DNA from: Actinoplanes sp. KI2
GTDB taxonomy: Bacteria; Actinomycetota; Actinomycetes; Mycobacteriales; Micromonosporaceae
Length of the DNA: 64,000 bases
Direction of reading: 5' to 3'
NCBI RefSeq assembly: GCF_025630775.1
Contig: NZ_JAOSZE010000042.1
Span: 1-64,000, forward strand
Position numbers and translations under genes: made by a program. This document shows, in pieces, positions 51,494 to 60,445 of the stretch. The notes beneath the pieces are model-generated. The model saw nothing but the letters and a program-made list of their open reading frames with translations, made no database searches and was not told where the DNA came from. Position 1 is the stretch's first letter. Every line of letters begins with the position of its first letter.

Positions 51494-52704
51494 CGATGAT
51501 CGACGACCGTACCTTTGTGATCGTGGGCGCCGGCCTGGCCGGCGCCAAAGCCGCCGAGACCTTGCGCGCCGAGGGATTCTCCGGGCGCGTCGTGCTGCTG
51601 GGGGAGGAGACCGAGCGGCCGTACGAGCGGCCGCCGCTCTCCAAGGGCCTGCTGCTCGGCACGGCGGAGCGGGACAACGTGTACGTCCACGCGGCCGACT
51701 GGTATCGCCGGCACGATGTCGAGCTGCGCACGGCCACCCCGGTGCGCGCGATCGAGCGGGCCGGGCACCGGGTGCGGCTGGCCGACGACAGCACGGTCGG
51801 CTACGACCGGCTGCTGCTGGCCACCGGCGCCGAGCCCCGCCGCCTGCCCCTCCCCGGCGACGTCGCCTACCTGCGTACCCTGGCCGACAGCCAGCACCTG
51901 GCCGGCGGCCTGCGGGACGGCGCCCGCCTGGTGATCGTCGGCGCCGGCTGGATCGGTCTCGAGATCGCGGCCGCGGCCCGGGAACGCGGCGCGGCGGTCA
52001 CCGTGGTCGAGACCGCTCCGCTGCCGCTGCACCGGGTGCTCGGCGACCGGCTCGCCGCGTCCTTCGCCGCGATGCACGCGGCGCACGGCGTGGTGTTCCA
52101 CTTCGGACGGCAGGCCGCCGAGTTCCGGGCGGACGGCGTCGTGCTCGACGACGGCACGCTCTGCCCGGCCGACACCGTGCTGGTCGCGGTCGGCGTGCGG
52201 CCGCGCACCGAGCTGGCCCGGGCGGCCGGTCTCGCGGTGGACGACGGCATCCTCGTCGACCACGGGCTGCGCACCGACGACCCGGACGTCTTCGCCGCGG
52301 GCGACGTCGCCGCCGTCGACCACGCCCTGTTCGGCCACCGGATCCGGGTGGAACACTGGGCGACCGCGATCGACACCGGCGCGGCGGCCGCCCGGTCGAT
52401 GCTGGGCCAGGAGGTGGCGTACGACCGGGTGCCGTACTTCTTCACCGACCAGTACGACCTGGGCATGGAGTACGCCGGCTGGATCCCGCCCGGCGCCGAG
52501 CCCGACCTGGTGATCCGCGGCGACCTCGACGGCCGCGAGTACGTCGCGTTCTGGCACGACAAGGGCCAGGTGCTGGCCGGCATGAACGTCAACGTCTGGG
52601 ACGTCAACGAGTCGATCCAGGAGCTGGTTCGCGCGCGCGTCCCGGTCGACCCGGCCCGGCTGGCCGACCCCTCCGTCCCGCTGGCCGACCTGGCGAACGC
52701 CTGA
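51490..52704 (+). CDS. Ferredoxin reductase-type FAD oxidoreductase
   Basis: 404 residues. FAD motif 'FVIVGAGLAGAKAAETLR', 'ERPYERPPLSKGLLLG', NAD(P) motif 'LVIVGAGWIGLEIAAAA' and the second FAD motif 'VFAAGDVAAVDH' follow the BphA4/RubB-type layout. It should transfer electrons from NAD(P)H to a ferredoxin or rubredoxin. ATG at 51490 overlaps folE; ATG at 51496 is an alternative. No ferredoxin gene is beside it. Confidence 0.9.
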   Translation: MTMIDDRTFVIVGAGLAGAKAAETLRAEGFSGRVVLLGEETERPYERPPLSKGLLLGTAERDNVYVHAADWYRRHDVELRTATPVRAIERAGHRVRLADDSTVGYDRLLLATGAEPRRLPLPGDVAYLRTLADSQHLAGGLRDGARLVIVGAGWIGLEIAAAARERGAAVTVVETAPLPLHRVLGDRLAASFAAMHAAHGVVFHFGRQAAEFRADGVVLDDGTLCPADTVLVAVGVRPRTELARAAGLAVDDGILVDHGLRTDDPDVFAAGDVAAVDHALFGHRIRVEHWATAIDTGAAAARSMLGQEVAYDRVPYFFTDQYDLGMEYAGWIPPGAEPDLVIRGDLDGREYVAFWHDKGQVLAGMNVNVWDVNESIQELVRARVPVDPARLADPSVPLADLANA

Positions 52705-52731
52705 CGACCTTTTCCTGGGCGGTCGGCGAGC

Positions 52732-53562
52732 TCAGCCCTGGGCCGGATCTGCGAGATAGGCGGCCAGCTGCTCGCGGCGGCGCCGGGCCAGCCGTGCGCC
52801 GCGGCGGTGCCCGGCCGGCCACGCCACGGCCGCGAGGACCGCGGTCAGCAGCACGCCGGCGGCGAACTGGCCGTCGGTGACCCGGCCGCCGTGTCCCGCC
52901 CACCACCACACCAGCAGGCCCGGCACGGTCAGCACGGCGGTCAGGAACGGCACCACCAGGAACGGCGCGAGGATCAGCACCGTCCACCGCAGCAGCATCG
53001 GCCGCCACCGCCGCCTGCCCGCCCATCGCTCGCGCAGCGGCAGCGGGTGGTAGGGCCAGCGGATGCCGACCCACGCGGCGGCGCCGAGCGCGCCCAGCGG
53101 CACCAGGACGATCCAGGAGGCGGTCACCAGGAAGGTGACCGGCCGCCGCTCGGTGACCCCGATGGCCGCCGCCACGAGCACGCACAGCGGGGTGGCCAGC
53201 AGCCACATCGCGATGTTCTTGGCGTACAGCAGGCGCCGCAGCGCCGCCGGGTCGTCGAGGGCGGCGATGCTGTGCCCGGCATCGCCGCAGAGCGGGTTGG
53301 TCACCGGCACGTCCGAGTAGATCCAGAGCGCGAGGACCATGGCGAACGCGAACGGCCCCTGGAAACGGAACAGCGCGTCGACCGCGCGGGCCGGCAGCAG
53401 CGTCCAGCAGATCACCAGCAGCACGCCGTTGCCGAGGATGCCCAGCGGCAGGTCGTACGGCGGGTGCAGCGCCCGCCGCAACTCCTCGCGGACGGCCTGC
53501 GGAAGCGTCGCCGGAACGCGCACATCATCATCGTGTGGGCCGCCCCGCCCGGCCGGCCTCAT
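52732..53562 (-). CDS. Multi-pass membrane protein of unknown function
   Basis: About 276 residues from the ATG at 53562; a GTG at 53586 is an alternative and the start is not certain. After a hydrophilic N-terminus with 'PQAVREELRRALHPPYD' there are about seven hydrophobic helices with short charged loops ('VGIRWPYHPLPLRERW'). A basic tail with 'HRRGARLARRRREQL' closes it. No known family was recognised. Confidence 0.55.
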   Translation of the reverse strand: MRPAGRGGPHDDDVRVPATLPQAVREELRRALHPPYDLPLGILGNGVLLVICWTLLPARAVDALFRFQGPFAFAMVLALWIYSDVPVTNPLCGDAGHSIAALDDPAALRRLLYAKNIAMWLLATPLCVLVAAAIGVTERRPVTFLVTASWIVLVPLGALGAAAWVGIRWPYHPLPLRERWAGRRRWRPMLLRWTVLILAPFLVVPFLTAVLTVPGLLVWWWAGHGGRVTDGQFAAGVLLTAVLAAVAWPAGHRRGARLARRRREQLAAYLADPAQG

Positions 53563-53644
53563 TCCCTTCGGATGAGTCACCGCCACCCGGCGAGCCGATC
53601 CTCGTTGATCCCCTCAACCACTTCCAGCGATGGGGGACCGATCG

Positions 53645-55012
53645 ATGCGCCGTCGTTTGCTTGCTGCTGCCCTGCTCGTGGTCGTCGCCGTCACCTCCGG
53701 TACCCCGTCGCCGGCCGTCGCGGACTCCTGGCAGCCGGCGGTGGTCTCGGTGCATCCGGCCGCCGCGGACTCCTGGCAGCCGGCGGTGGTCTCCGAGCAT
53801 CCGGTCGCCTACACCCCGCACGTGCTGGACGGCGAGGTCCGGGCGATCGCCGTGGTCGATCGCACGGTGGTCGTCGGCGGCGAGTTCAAGAAGGTCGCCG
53901 ACAGCTCCCGCCGGCACCTCTACGCCCGGCGGAACATCTTCGCCTTCGACCTGCTCACCGGCGCGGTCCTGCCGTTCGCGCCGCGGGTCGACGGCGGCGT
54001 GCACGCGCTGGCCACCGGCCCCGGCGGCACGGTCTACGCGGGCGGCACGTTCACCACGGTCAACGGCTTCGGGCAGCGCGGCCTGGCCCGGCTCTCGCTC
54101 AACGGAAAGCGGGTGAGCGGCTTCCGGGCCGCGATCAACTACGGCGACGTCCGAACCTTGGCCGTTCGCGGCGACAACGTCTACGCCGGCGGCACCTTCA
54201 CCGGGATCAACCGGATCCGGCGGGCCGGCCTCGCCCGGCTCGACGCCTTCACCGGCGCGGTCGACCCCGGCTTCGACGCCCAGCTCACCGCGCTCGGCCT
54301 GCCGGATACCTTCGTCACCAGCCTCGACCTGTCGCCGGACGGGCAGCGGCTGGTGGCGGTCGGTGCGATGCGGCGGGTCGGCGCGATCTACCGCTCCCAG
54401 ATCGCGATGTTCGACGTGTCCGGGCCGCGGGCGGCGCTGACCGACTGGTACACCGACGCGTTCATACCCCCGTGCGCACCCGATTTCCAGGCGTACCTGC
54501 GGCAGGTGAAGTTCTCCCCGGACGGCACCTACATCGTGGTCACCACGAGCGGCGGCACCTCGGGACGGGACAAGGTCTGCGATGCCGCGGTCCGCTTCCA
54601 GACCGCCGGTCCGGGCCGGCACGAGCCGGTCTGGGTGCAGCACACCGGCGGCAACTCGCTGTCCGCGGTGGCGATCACCGGGGTCGCCGTCTACCTGGGC
54701 GGCCACCAGCTGTACATGGACAACCCGGACGGTCACAAGGTCAAGAACCCGGGCGAGAAGCCGTTCTACACGGTCGGGCCGGGCGCCGTCGAGCGGCCCG
54801 GCATCGGCGCGGTCGACCCGGCCACCGGCAAGACGCTGCCCTGGAACCCGACCCGGGCCCGCGGCGTCGGCGTCTACGCCTTGGTGGTCGTCCCGCAGGG
54901 CCTGCTGGTCGGCTCGGACACCGACGAGCTCGGCCACGAGTACCACGGCCGGATCGGCATGTTCCCGTTGCCGGGCGCGGCGCCTTTTCGGCATAGCGCC
55001 TCAACGAGATAG
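53645..55012 (+). CDS. Secreted beta-propeller-like protein (delta-60-type repeats)
   Basis: 455 residues from the ATG at 53645. A signal peptide with cut near 'PAVA' opens it. A short duplication follows directly: 'ADSWQPAVVS' occurs twice 15 residues apart. Several repeats with 'VYAGGTFTTVNG' and 'VYAGGTFTGINR', plus 'GARLDAFTGAV'-like strands, are typical of delta-60/propeller proteins. A disulfide is possible between Cys in 'IPPCAPDF' and 'DKVCDAAV'. It is exported; role unknown, probably binding. Confidence 0.75.
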   Translation: MRRRLLAAALLVVVAVTSGTPSPAVADSWQPAVVSVHPAAADSWQPAVVSEHPVAYTPHVLDGEVRAIAVVDRTVVVGGEFKKVADSSRRHLYARRNIFAFDLLTGAVLPFAPRVDGGVHALATGPGGTVYAGGTFTTVNGFGQRGLARLSLNGKRVSGFRAAINYGDVRTLAVRGDNVYAGGTFTGINRIRRAGLARLDAFTGAVDPGFDAQLTALGLPDTFVTSLDLSPDGQRLVAVGAMRRVGAIYRSQIAMFDVSGPRAALTDWYTDAFIPPCAPDFQAYLRQVKFSPDGTYIVVTTSGGTSGRDKVCDAAVRFQTAGPGRHEPVWVQHTGGNSLSAVAITGVAVYLGGHQLYMDNPDGHKVKNPGEKPFYTVGPGAVERPGIGAVDPATGKTLPWNPTRARGVGVYALVVVPQGLLVGSDTDELGHEYHGRIGMFPLPGAAPFRHSASTR

Positions 55013-55106
55013 ACCCGGCCCCAGCGACGCGCTCAGCGAGCCACACCTGAGCCTCGCCACCTCTCGTGCGGGCGCCGAGCGCCGGCCCGGCGACCACCGC
55101 GATCGC

Positions 55107-58100
55107 CTACGAGCCGGCCGCCGGGCGGTGGAACGGGAACGCCAGGGTGGCCCGGATCGTGGTGCCGGTCAGCAGCATCACCAGCCGGTCGACGCCGAGG
55201 CCGAGCCCGCCGGTCGGCGGCATCGCGTACTCCAGGGCGGTAAGGAAGGCCTCGTCGAGCTGCATCGCCTCCAGATCGCCGGCGGCCGCCTTCAGCGACT
55301 GCGCGGTGAGCCGTTCCCGCTGCTCCACCGGGTCGACCAGCTCCGAGTACGCGGTGCCCAGCTCCATGCCGAACGCGACCAGGTCCCAGCGTTCGGCCAG
55401 CCGCGGGTCGGCGCGGTGAGTGCGGGTCAGCGGCGAGGTCTCGATCGGGAAGTCGGTGTAGAACGTCGGGTAGGTGGTCTGCTTCTCGACCAGCGCGTCG
55501 TACAGCTCGACGACCAGCTCGCCCGCGGTGGCATCGGCCGGGGCGTGCACGCCGTGCCGCTCGCAGACCTCGCGTACCCGCTCGACCGGGGTGCCCGAGG
55601 TCAGCTCGGCGCCGGCCGCCCGGCTCACCGCCTCGTGCACGGTCACCTCCGGCCACGGCGCGCTCAGGTCGACCGGCCCGTCGGGTCGCATGGCGACCGG
55701 CTTGCCGTGCACGGCGATGGCCACCTCGAGGACGATCTCCCGGGTCAGGTCGCGCATCGAGTGGTAGTCGCCGTACGCCTCGTACGCCTCCAGCGAGGTG
55801 AACTCCGGGTTGTGGGTGGCGTCCACGCCCTCGTTGCGGAAGTTCCGGTTGAGCTCGAAGACCTTCTTCATCCCGGCCACGCAGAGCCGCTTGAGGTAAA
55901 GCTCGGGCGCGATCCGCAGATACAGGCCCATGTCGTACGCGTTGATGTGGGTGCGGAACGGGCGGGCCGCCGCGCCACCGTGCACCGCTTGCAGCATCGG
56001 GGTCTCGACCTCGGCGTATCCCCGGGCGGCGAACGCGTCCCGCAGCGCCTTCACCGCGGCACTGCGGTCGCGCAGCACCTGCATCGCGTCCGGGTTGATC
56101 AGCAGGTCGAGGTGGCGCTGGCTGAGCCGGGCCTCGGGATCGGTGAAGCCGGCGTGCGTGTCGGGCAGCGGGCGCAGACACTTGGCGGCCATGGTCCAGT
56201 CGTCCACCAGGATCGACAGCTCACCGCGGCGGGAGGTGACCACCTCGCCGGTGACGCTCACGTGGTCGCCGAGGTCGACGGTCTGCCGCCACCGGTGACC
56301 GGCCGGCGCGGGCGTGGTGTCGTCGGTGAGCATGGCCTGCAGCGTGACGGCGCCGTCCTGCAGCACCGCGAACAGCACGCCGCCCAGGTCGCGCAGCGCC
56401 CGCACCCGGCCGGTGACCGAGACCCGCTCGCCGGTCCGCGCGTCCGGCGCCAGTCCCGGATGGGTGGCCCGGACCTCGGCGATGGTGGAGGTGTGCGGGA
56501 CTGACACGGGATAGGGTTCGTGGCCGAGCTTGACCAGCCGATCGGTCTTCTCCAGGCGGGCGCGCTGCTGCTGGCTGAGCCGGCGCGGCGGGCGGACCGG
56601 GCGCAGCAGCTCCTGCTCCTGGGCGCGTACGACGTCCACGATCTCGTCGGCCCGGTCCGGCGCCGGCGGGGCCAGCGACGGCAGGAAGCCCTCGGCGATG
56701 CCGGCGGCCAGCGCGGCCCGGCTGAGCGTGAGCGACGAGTCGTAGCAGAGGAACCGGGGATACCAGGCGGGTAGGTACTTGGCGTTCGCCCGGTACAGCG
56801 ACTCCAGCTGCCAGAACCGGGACGCCACCGACAGCACCGCGTCGCTGAGCCGGGTGACCGGGCCGGCGCCGACGCTCTCGGCCGAGCTGAACACCGAGCG
56901 GAACATCGCGAAGTTCAGCGAGATCCGGCGGATGCCCAGGTCGGCGCAGGCCTCCATGAGCGACGCGACCATGAACTCGGTCAGGCCGTTCTCGGCCTGC
57001 CGGTCGGCGCGCATCAGGTCGAGCGACAGGCCGCGCACGCCCCATGGGACGAAGGTGAGCAGCCCGCGCACCGCGCCGCCCGGATCGTGCGCGGTCACCA
57101 CCACGCAGCGCGCGTCGGCCGGGTCGCCGAGCCGGCCGAGCGCCATCGAGAAGCCCCGCTCGGTCTCGTCCCCGCGCCAGGCGGCGGCGAGCTGGTCCAG
57201 CTCGGCCAGCTCGGTCGCGCCGATGGCGCCCTGCCGGCGGACCTGAGCGGTGTAGCCGGCCTCGCGGACCCGGGTGACCGCCCGGCGGACCGGGCGCATC
57301 GTGCGGCCCTGCAGGGTGAACGTCGCCGCCTCGAGGATCGCCTCGTCGCCGATGGTGAGGGCCTTCAAACCGCTTTCCACGTACGCGCGGGCGCCGTCCT
57401 CGCCGGCCGAGAGCGCCGCCGGGAACCAGCCGTGCCGGCGTGCCTCGTCCCGCCACGCGTCGATCGCCGCCCGCCACGAGGCGGGGTGGCCGATCGGGTC
57501 GCCGCTGGCCATGCTCACCGCGGCGACCACCCGGTAGGTGACCGCGGCCCGGCCGTCCGGCGAGAAGATCGCCGACTTGTCCCGCCGGGTGGCGAAGTAG
57601 CCCAGCGAGTCGCGTTCGCCGTCGGTCAGGATCAGCCGGCGCAGGTGCACCTCGGACTCGGCGCTCATGTACTGCGCGGCGCGCGCCGACCGCAGGAAGA
57701 CGCTGACCGCGGCCAGCAGCACAAGCGCGGAGACGGTCGAGGCGACGATCGCCTCCCAGTGATGACCGTGGTGGTGGTGCAGGCCCACGGTGCCGCCGGC
57801 CGTGTCCAGGCCGAGCGAGGTGCGGTTGGCCCAGATCGCGTGTTCCCCCGGCCCGTGCAGGGTGCTCGGGAACACCCAGGACAGGCTGAAGGCGAGCGCC
57901 CAGGACACGGCGAGGCCGGCGACCAGCACGGCCAGCGCGGCACGGCGGGAGCCGGCCGCCAGCCGGGCCGGGAAGGCCGCCCGGGACCGCCACAGCAGGA
58001 CGGTGACGGTCGCGCCGATCGGGACGGCCACCACGGTGAAGACCAGCTCGGCGCGGGAGATGTCGAGGTCGGCCTTGCCCGGATCGGTCCAGAACACCAG

Positions 58101-58406
58101 GCCGACCGCGGCCGTGATGGCGTCCACGATCGTGGCGCACACCTGGTAGACCAGCAGCAGCAGATACGCGGCCCGCAGCCGGCGGCGCAGCGCGCTGCCC
58201 AGGACCAGCAGCGCGGCCGCGATGAACAGGTTCGGCTCGGCCGGGATGTTGAACAGGCCGAACGCGTAGTCCACCCACCAGGTGAAGTGGAACGTACGCA
58301 GCGGGAAGCTGATCAGCACCCAGATGCCGGCCAGGGTGACCAGCCGCCCGGGCCAGGCTGCGAATCGGTCCTGCCACCCCTGCGGACCATCGTCTGTGCT
58401 CACCAC
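55107..58406 (-). CDS. lysX: Lysyl-tRNA synthetase / lysyl-phosphatidylglycerol synthase fusion
   Basis: 1099 residues, GTG start. The N-terminal membrane part (about 20-245, six to seven helices) and a DUF2156-like lysyltransferase domain (about 245-560) come first. A class II LysRS follows: OB-fold (about 640-740), motif 2 'FRNEGVDATHNPEFTSLEAY' and motif 3 'GLGLGVDRLVMLLTG'. This is the LysX layout of mycobacteria and relatives, which charges tRNA with lysine and transfers it to phosphatidylglycerol. The product lowers surface charge and raises resistance to cationic peptides. Confidence 0.93.
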   Translation of the reverse strand: MVSTDDGPQGWQDRFAAWPGRLVTLAGIWVLISFPLRTFHFTWWVDYAFGLFNIPAEPNLFIAAALLVLGSALRRRLRAAYLLLLVYQVCATIVDAITAAVGLVFWTDPGKADLDISRAELVFTVVAVPIGATVTVLLWRSRAAFPARLAAGSRRAALAVLVAGLAVSWALAFSLSWVFPSTLHGPGEHAIWANRTSLGLDTAGGTVGLHHHHGHHWEAIVASTVSALVLLAAVSVFLRSARAAQYMSAESEVHLRRLILTDGERDSLGYFATRRDKSAIFSPDGRAAVTYRVVAAVSMASGDPIGHPASWRAAIDAWRDEARRHGWFPAALSAGEDGARAYVESGLKALTIGDEAILEAATFTLQGRTMRPVRRAVTRVREAGYTAQVRRQGAIGATELAELDQLAAAWRGDETERGFSMALGRLGDPADARCVVVTAHDPGGAVRGLLTFVPWGVRGLSLDLMRADRQAENGLTEFMVASLMEACADLGIRRISLNFAMFRSVFSSAESVGAGPVTRLSDAVLSVASRFWQLESLYRANAKYLPAWYPRFLCYDSSLTLSRAALAAGIAEGFLPSLAPPAPDRADEIVDVVRAQEQELLRPVRPPRRLSQQQRARLEKTDRLVKLGHEPYPVSVPHTSTIAEVRATHPGLAPDARTGERVSVTGRVRALRDLGGVLFAVLQDGAVTLQAMLTDDTTPAPAGHRWRQTVDLGDHVSVTGEVVTSRRGELSILVDDWTMAAKCLRPLPDTHAGFTDPEARLSQRHLDLLINPDAMQVLRDRSAAVKALRDAFAARGYAEVETPMLQAVHGGAAARPFRTHINAYDMGLYLRIAPELYLKRLCVAGMKKVFELNRNFRNEGVDATHNPEFTSLEAYEAYGDYHSMRDLTREIVLEVAIAVHGKPVAMRPDGPVDLSAPWPEVTVHEAVSRAAGAELTSGTPVERVREVCERHGVHAPADATAGELVVELYDALVEKQTTYPTFYTDFPIETSPLTRTHRADPRLAERWDLVAFGMELGTAYSELVDPVEQRERLTAQSLKAAAGDLEAMQLDEAFLTALEYAMPPTGGLGLGVDRLVMLLTGTTIRATLAFPFHRPAAGS

Positions 58407-58476
58407 GACGATGACGTTAGTCAGCCGCGTCGACCGCCGCGCCGGGCGCCACGATCGGCGCGACCGTCGCGCGTCT

Positions 58477-58878
58477 TCAGCGGTCCTTCGGGACCGCCGT
58501 GCCGGTGTCGCGGCCGGGGTGGCGGGGGAAGAACCAGCCGACGGTGACCAGCAGCCCGGTCAGGGACAGCACGATGAACACGACCTGATGAACGTGGTCC
58601 TTGCCCGGTGGCAGCCGGCCGATCAGGTGCACGGCCCAGAAGACCGGATAGAACCAGAACGCATACCAGGCCCACCGCTCCCCGCGCCGGAACGGAATGG
58701 CGGCCATCAGCACCCCGAACAGCCCCAGCCCCACCGAGGCGAGCCCGTCGGCCCGCATGAGCGCCCGATCCCCACCTCCCGGCGCCACCACCGCAACCAG
58801 ACCGAACAGGAGGATGCCGGCCCCGACCACCAGCAGACAGATCCACCCCACCCGGACGGAGACACTCTCACGCCGCAT
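58477..58878 (-). CDS. Small four-helix membrane protein
   Basis: 133 residues. Four hydrophobic helices are visible: 'ICLLVVGAGILLFGLVAVVA', 'GLASVGLGLFGVLMAAIPF', 'AFWFYPVFWAVHLIG' and 'VVFIVLSLTGLLVTVGWFF'. The tail is basic. The family was not identified. It starts upstream of lysX on the same strand with a 70-bp gap and may be co-transcribed. Confidence 0.65.
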   Translation of the reverse strand: MRRESVSVRVGWICLLVVGAGILLFGLVAVVAPGGGDRALMRADGLASVGLGLFGVLMAAIPFRRGERWAWYAFWFYPVFWAVHLIGRLPPGKDHVHQVVFIVLSLTGLLVTVGWFFPRHPGRDTGTAVPKDR

Positions 58879-58902
58879 GCCCAGAACGTATCGCTGCGCC
58901 GT

Positions 58903-59112
58903 TCAGTGGGTCCACTTGATGAAGCGGTCGAAGAGCTCGGCCGGCGGACCGTCCGGTATGTCCGAGCAGGCGTCCTCGAGGTTCGCCCACATGGAGATCG
59001 CGAGTTCGATCCGGTCCATCGTGGTGACCAGACGCTTCCGTGCATGATCGCAGGGCCAGGGATCGCCACAGGATCGGCAGTCCCAGGACGGTCGCTCGGC
59101 GGTGTGGGTCAT
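58903..59112 (-). CDS. Small Cys-rich protein, actinomycete-specific type
   Basis: 69 residues from the ATG at 59112. 'SWDCRSCGDPWPCDHAR' holds three Cys and a His suited to zinc binding. The rest is one amphipathic helix region ('MDRIELAISMWANLEDACSD') and a conserved-looking end 'ELFDRFIKWTH'. Similar short proteins are common next to XRE/DUF397 clusters in actinomycetes. Function unknown. Confidence 0.65.
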   Translation of the reverse strand: MTHTAERPSWDCRSCGDPWPCDHARKRLVTTMDRIELAISMWANLEDACSDIPDGPPAELFDRFIKWTH

Positions 59113-59296
59113 CGACGCCTCGCTCCTTCCGCGGAGGACGCGGCGGCAAGTTATGGGGAGACAACGCAGCCACCGCGCCATCGCCACCGTCGCACGGAGA
59201 TATTGAAATCCGCAACATGCGTACTACATGATCCCGAATGACACTTGCGAATGCCGCTCATGTTGTCTGCAACGGATCTAGGCGGGAGGATGAGCC

Positions 59297-60172
59297 GTGA
59301 CCCAGCGCCAGAGCCCGACGGTCCGAAGGCGACGCCTCGCCCTCACGCTGCGGCAGCTCAGAGACTCCGCGGGGCTGTCGGCCGCGGAGGCGGCCCGGCG
59401 CGTGGACCACGATGCGAGCTGGCTGTCCCGGATCGAGAGCGCGGAGGTCCGGCCTCACCCGAACGACGTACGGGCGCTGCTGTCCCTCTACGGAGTGGCG
59501 GGCGACCAGGCCGAGGCGGTCATCGCCGTCGCTCGGCAGGCGAAGCAGCGCGGCTGGTGGCAGCGGTACAGCGACGTCCTGCCGGACTGGTTCACGACCT
59601 ACGTCGGCATGGAGTCCGAGGCGTCGGTCATCCGCACGTATGAGTGCCAGATGATCCCGGGCCTGTTGCAGACCGAGGACTACGCGCGGGCGGCATTCCG
59701 TGGCGCGCCGGTGCTGACGCGCGAGGAAGAGGTCGAGAAACAGGTCTCGCTCCGGATGGAGCGGCAGGCCATTCTCGCGCAGGACGAGCCGCCGCTGCTC
59801 CGGGTCGTGATCGACGAGGGTGCCGCACGCCGGCTGGTCGGCGGCCGGGCGGTCATGCGGGAGCAGATCGTGCGACTGATCGAGGCGAGCGAGCGGTCCA
59901 ACGTCCAGATTCTCCTGCTGCCCTATGCGGCCGGCGTGGGCTTCGACGGGAGCTTCGTCATCCTCAGCTTCCCGCCGCTGCCCGAGCCCTACCCGGACGC
60001 CGCCGAGGACCAGATGGTGTACGTGGACACGCTCACCGGCGCCCTCTATCTCGAGCGGCCGGCGGAGGTCTCCACATACTCCGCGGCCTACGAACAACTC
60101 CAGGCAACGGCGCTTGGGCCGACGGTGACCCGGGATACTCTCAGTAAGATCGCTGCCGATCTGGCGACATAG
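59297..60172 (+). CDS. XRE-family HTH protein with DUF5753
   Basis: 291 residues, GTG start. The N-terminal HTH (about 12-70) has 'RQLRDSAGLSAAEAARRVD' and 'SWLSRIESAEVRP'. The C-terminal DUF5753 domain (about 100-285) has 'MIPGLLQTEDYARAAFRG', 'RMERQAIL' and 'VQILLLPYAAG'. This is the usual partner of DUF397 proteins in actinomycete developmental and phage-linked regulation (Scr1-type). It lies 33 bp before the DUF397 gene. Confidence 0.9.
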   Translation: MTQRQSPTVRRRRLALTLRQLRDSAGLSAAEAARRVDHDASWLSRIESAEVRPHPNDVRALLSLYGVAGDQAEAVIAVARQAKQRGWWQRYSDVLPDWFTTYVGMESEASVIRTYECQMIPGLLQTEDYARAAFRGAPVLTREEEVEKQVSLRMERQAILAQDEPPLLRVVIDEGAARRLVGGRAVMREQIVRLIEASERSNVQILLLPYAAGVGFDGSFVILSFPPLPEPYPDAAEDQMVYVDTLTGALYLERPAEVSTYSAAYEQLQATALGPTVTRDTLSKIAADLAT

Positions 60173-60205
60173 AGCGATCGGGCGACATGGAGAAGGAGGC
60201 GCGAT

Positions 60206-60403
60206 ATGGATCTGTCTCACGCACGATGGCGCAAGAGCACGCGGTCCGGGTCCTCCGGCAACTGCGTCGAAGTGGCTGACAACCTCCCCGGCGTAGTTGC
60301 AGTTCGGGACTCGAAGGACAGGACCGGCCCGGTGCTCACCTTCACGCCGGACGAGTGGAAGGCATTCGTCGGCGCGGTGAAGGACGGAGAGTTCGACCGC
60401 TGA
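60206..60403 (+). CDS. DUF397 protein
   Basis: 65 residues, complete. It has the full signature 'RWRKSTRSGSSGNCVEVAD', 'VAVRDSKDRTGPVLTFTPDE' and 'WKAFVGAVKDGEFD'. It binds or antagonises its XRE partner in known cases. Good RBS (GGAGGCG) upstream. Confidence 0.93.
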   Translation: MDLSHARWRKSTRSGSSGNCVEVADNLPGVVAVRDSKDRTGPVLTFTPDEWKAFVGAVKDGEFDR

Positions 60404-60445
60404 CCCCGTGGTGGGGTGTTGGTGACCATCTGTGACCACACCCCA

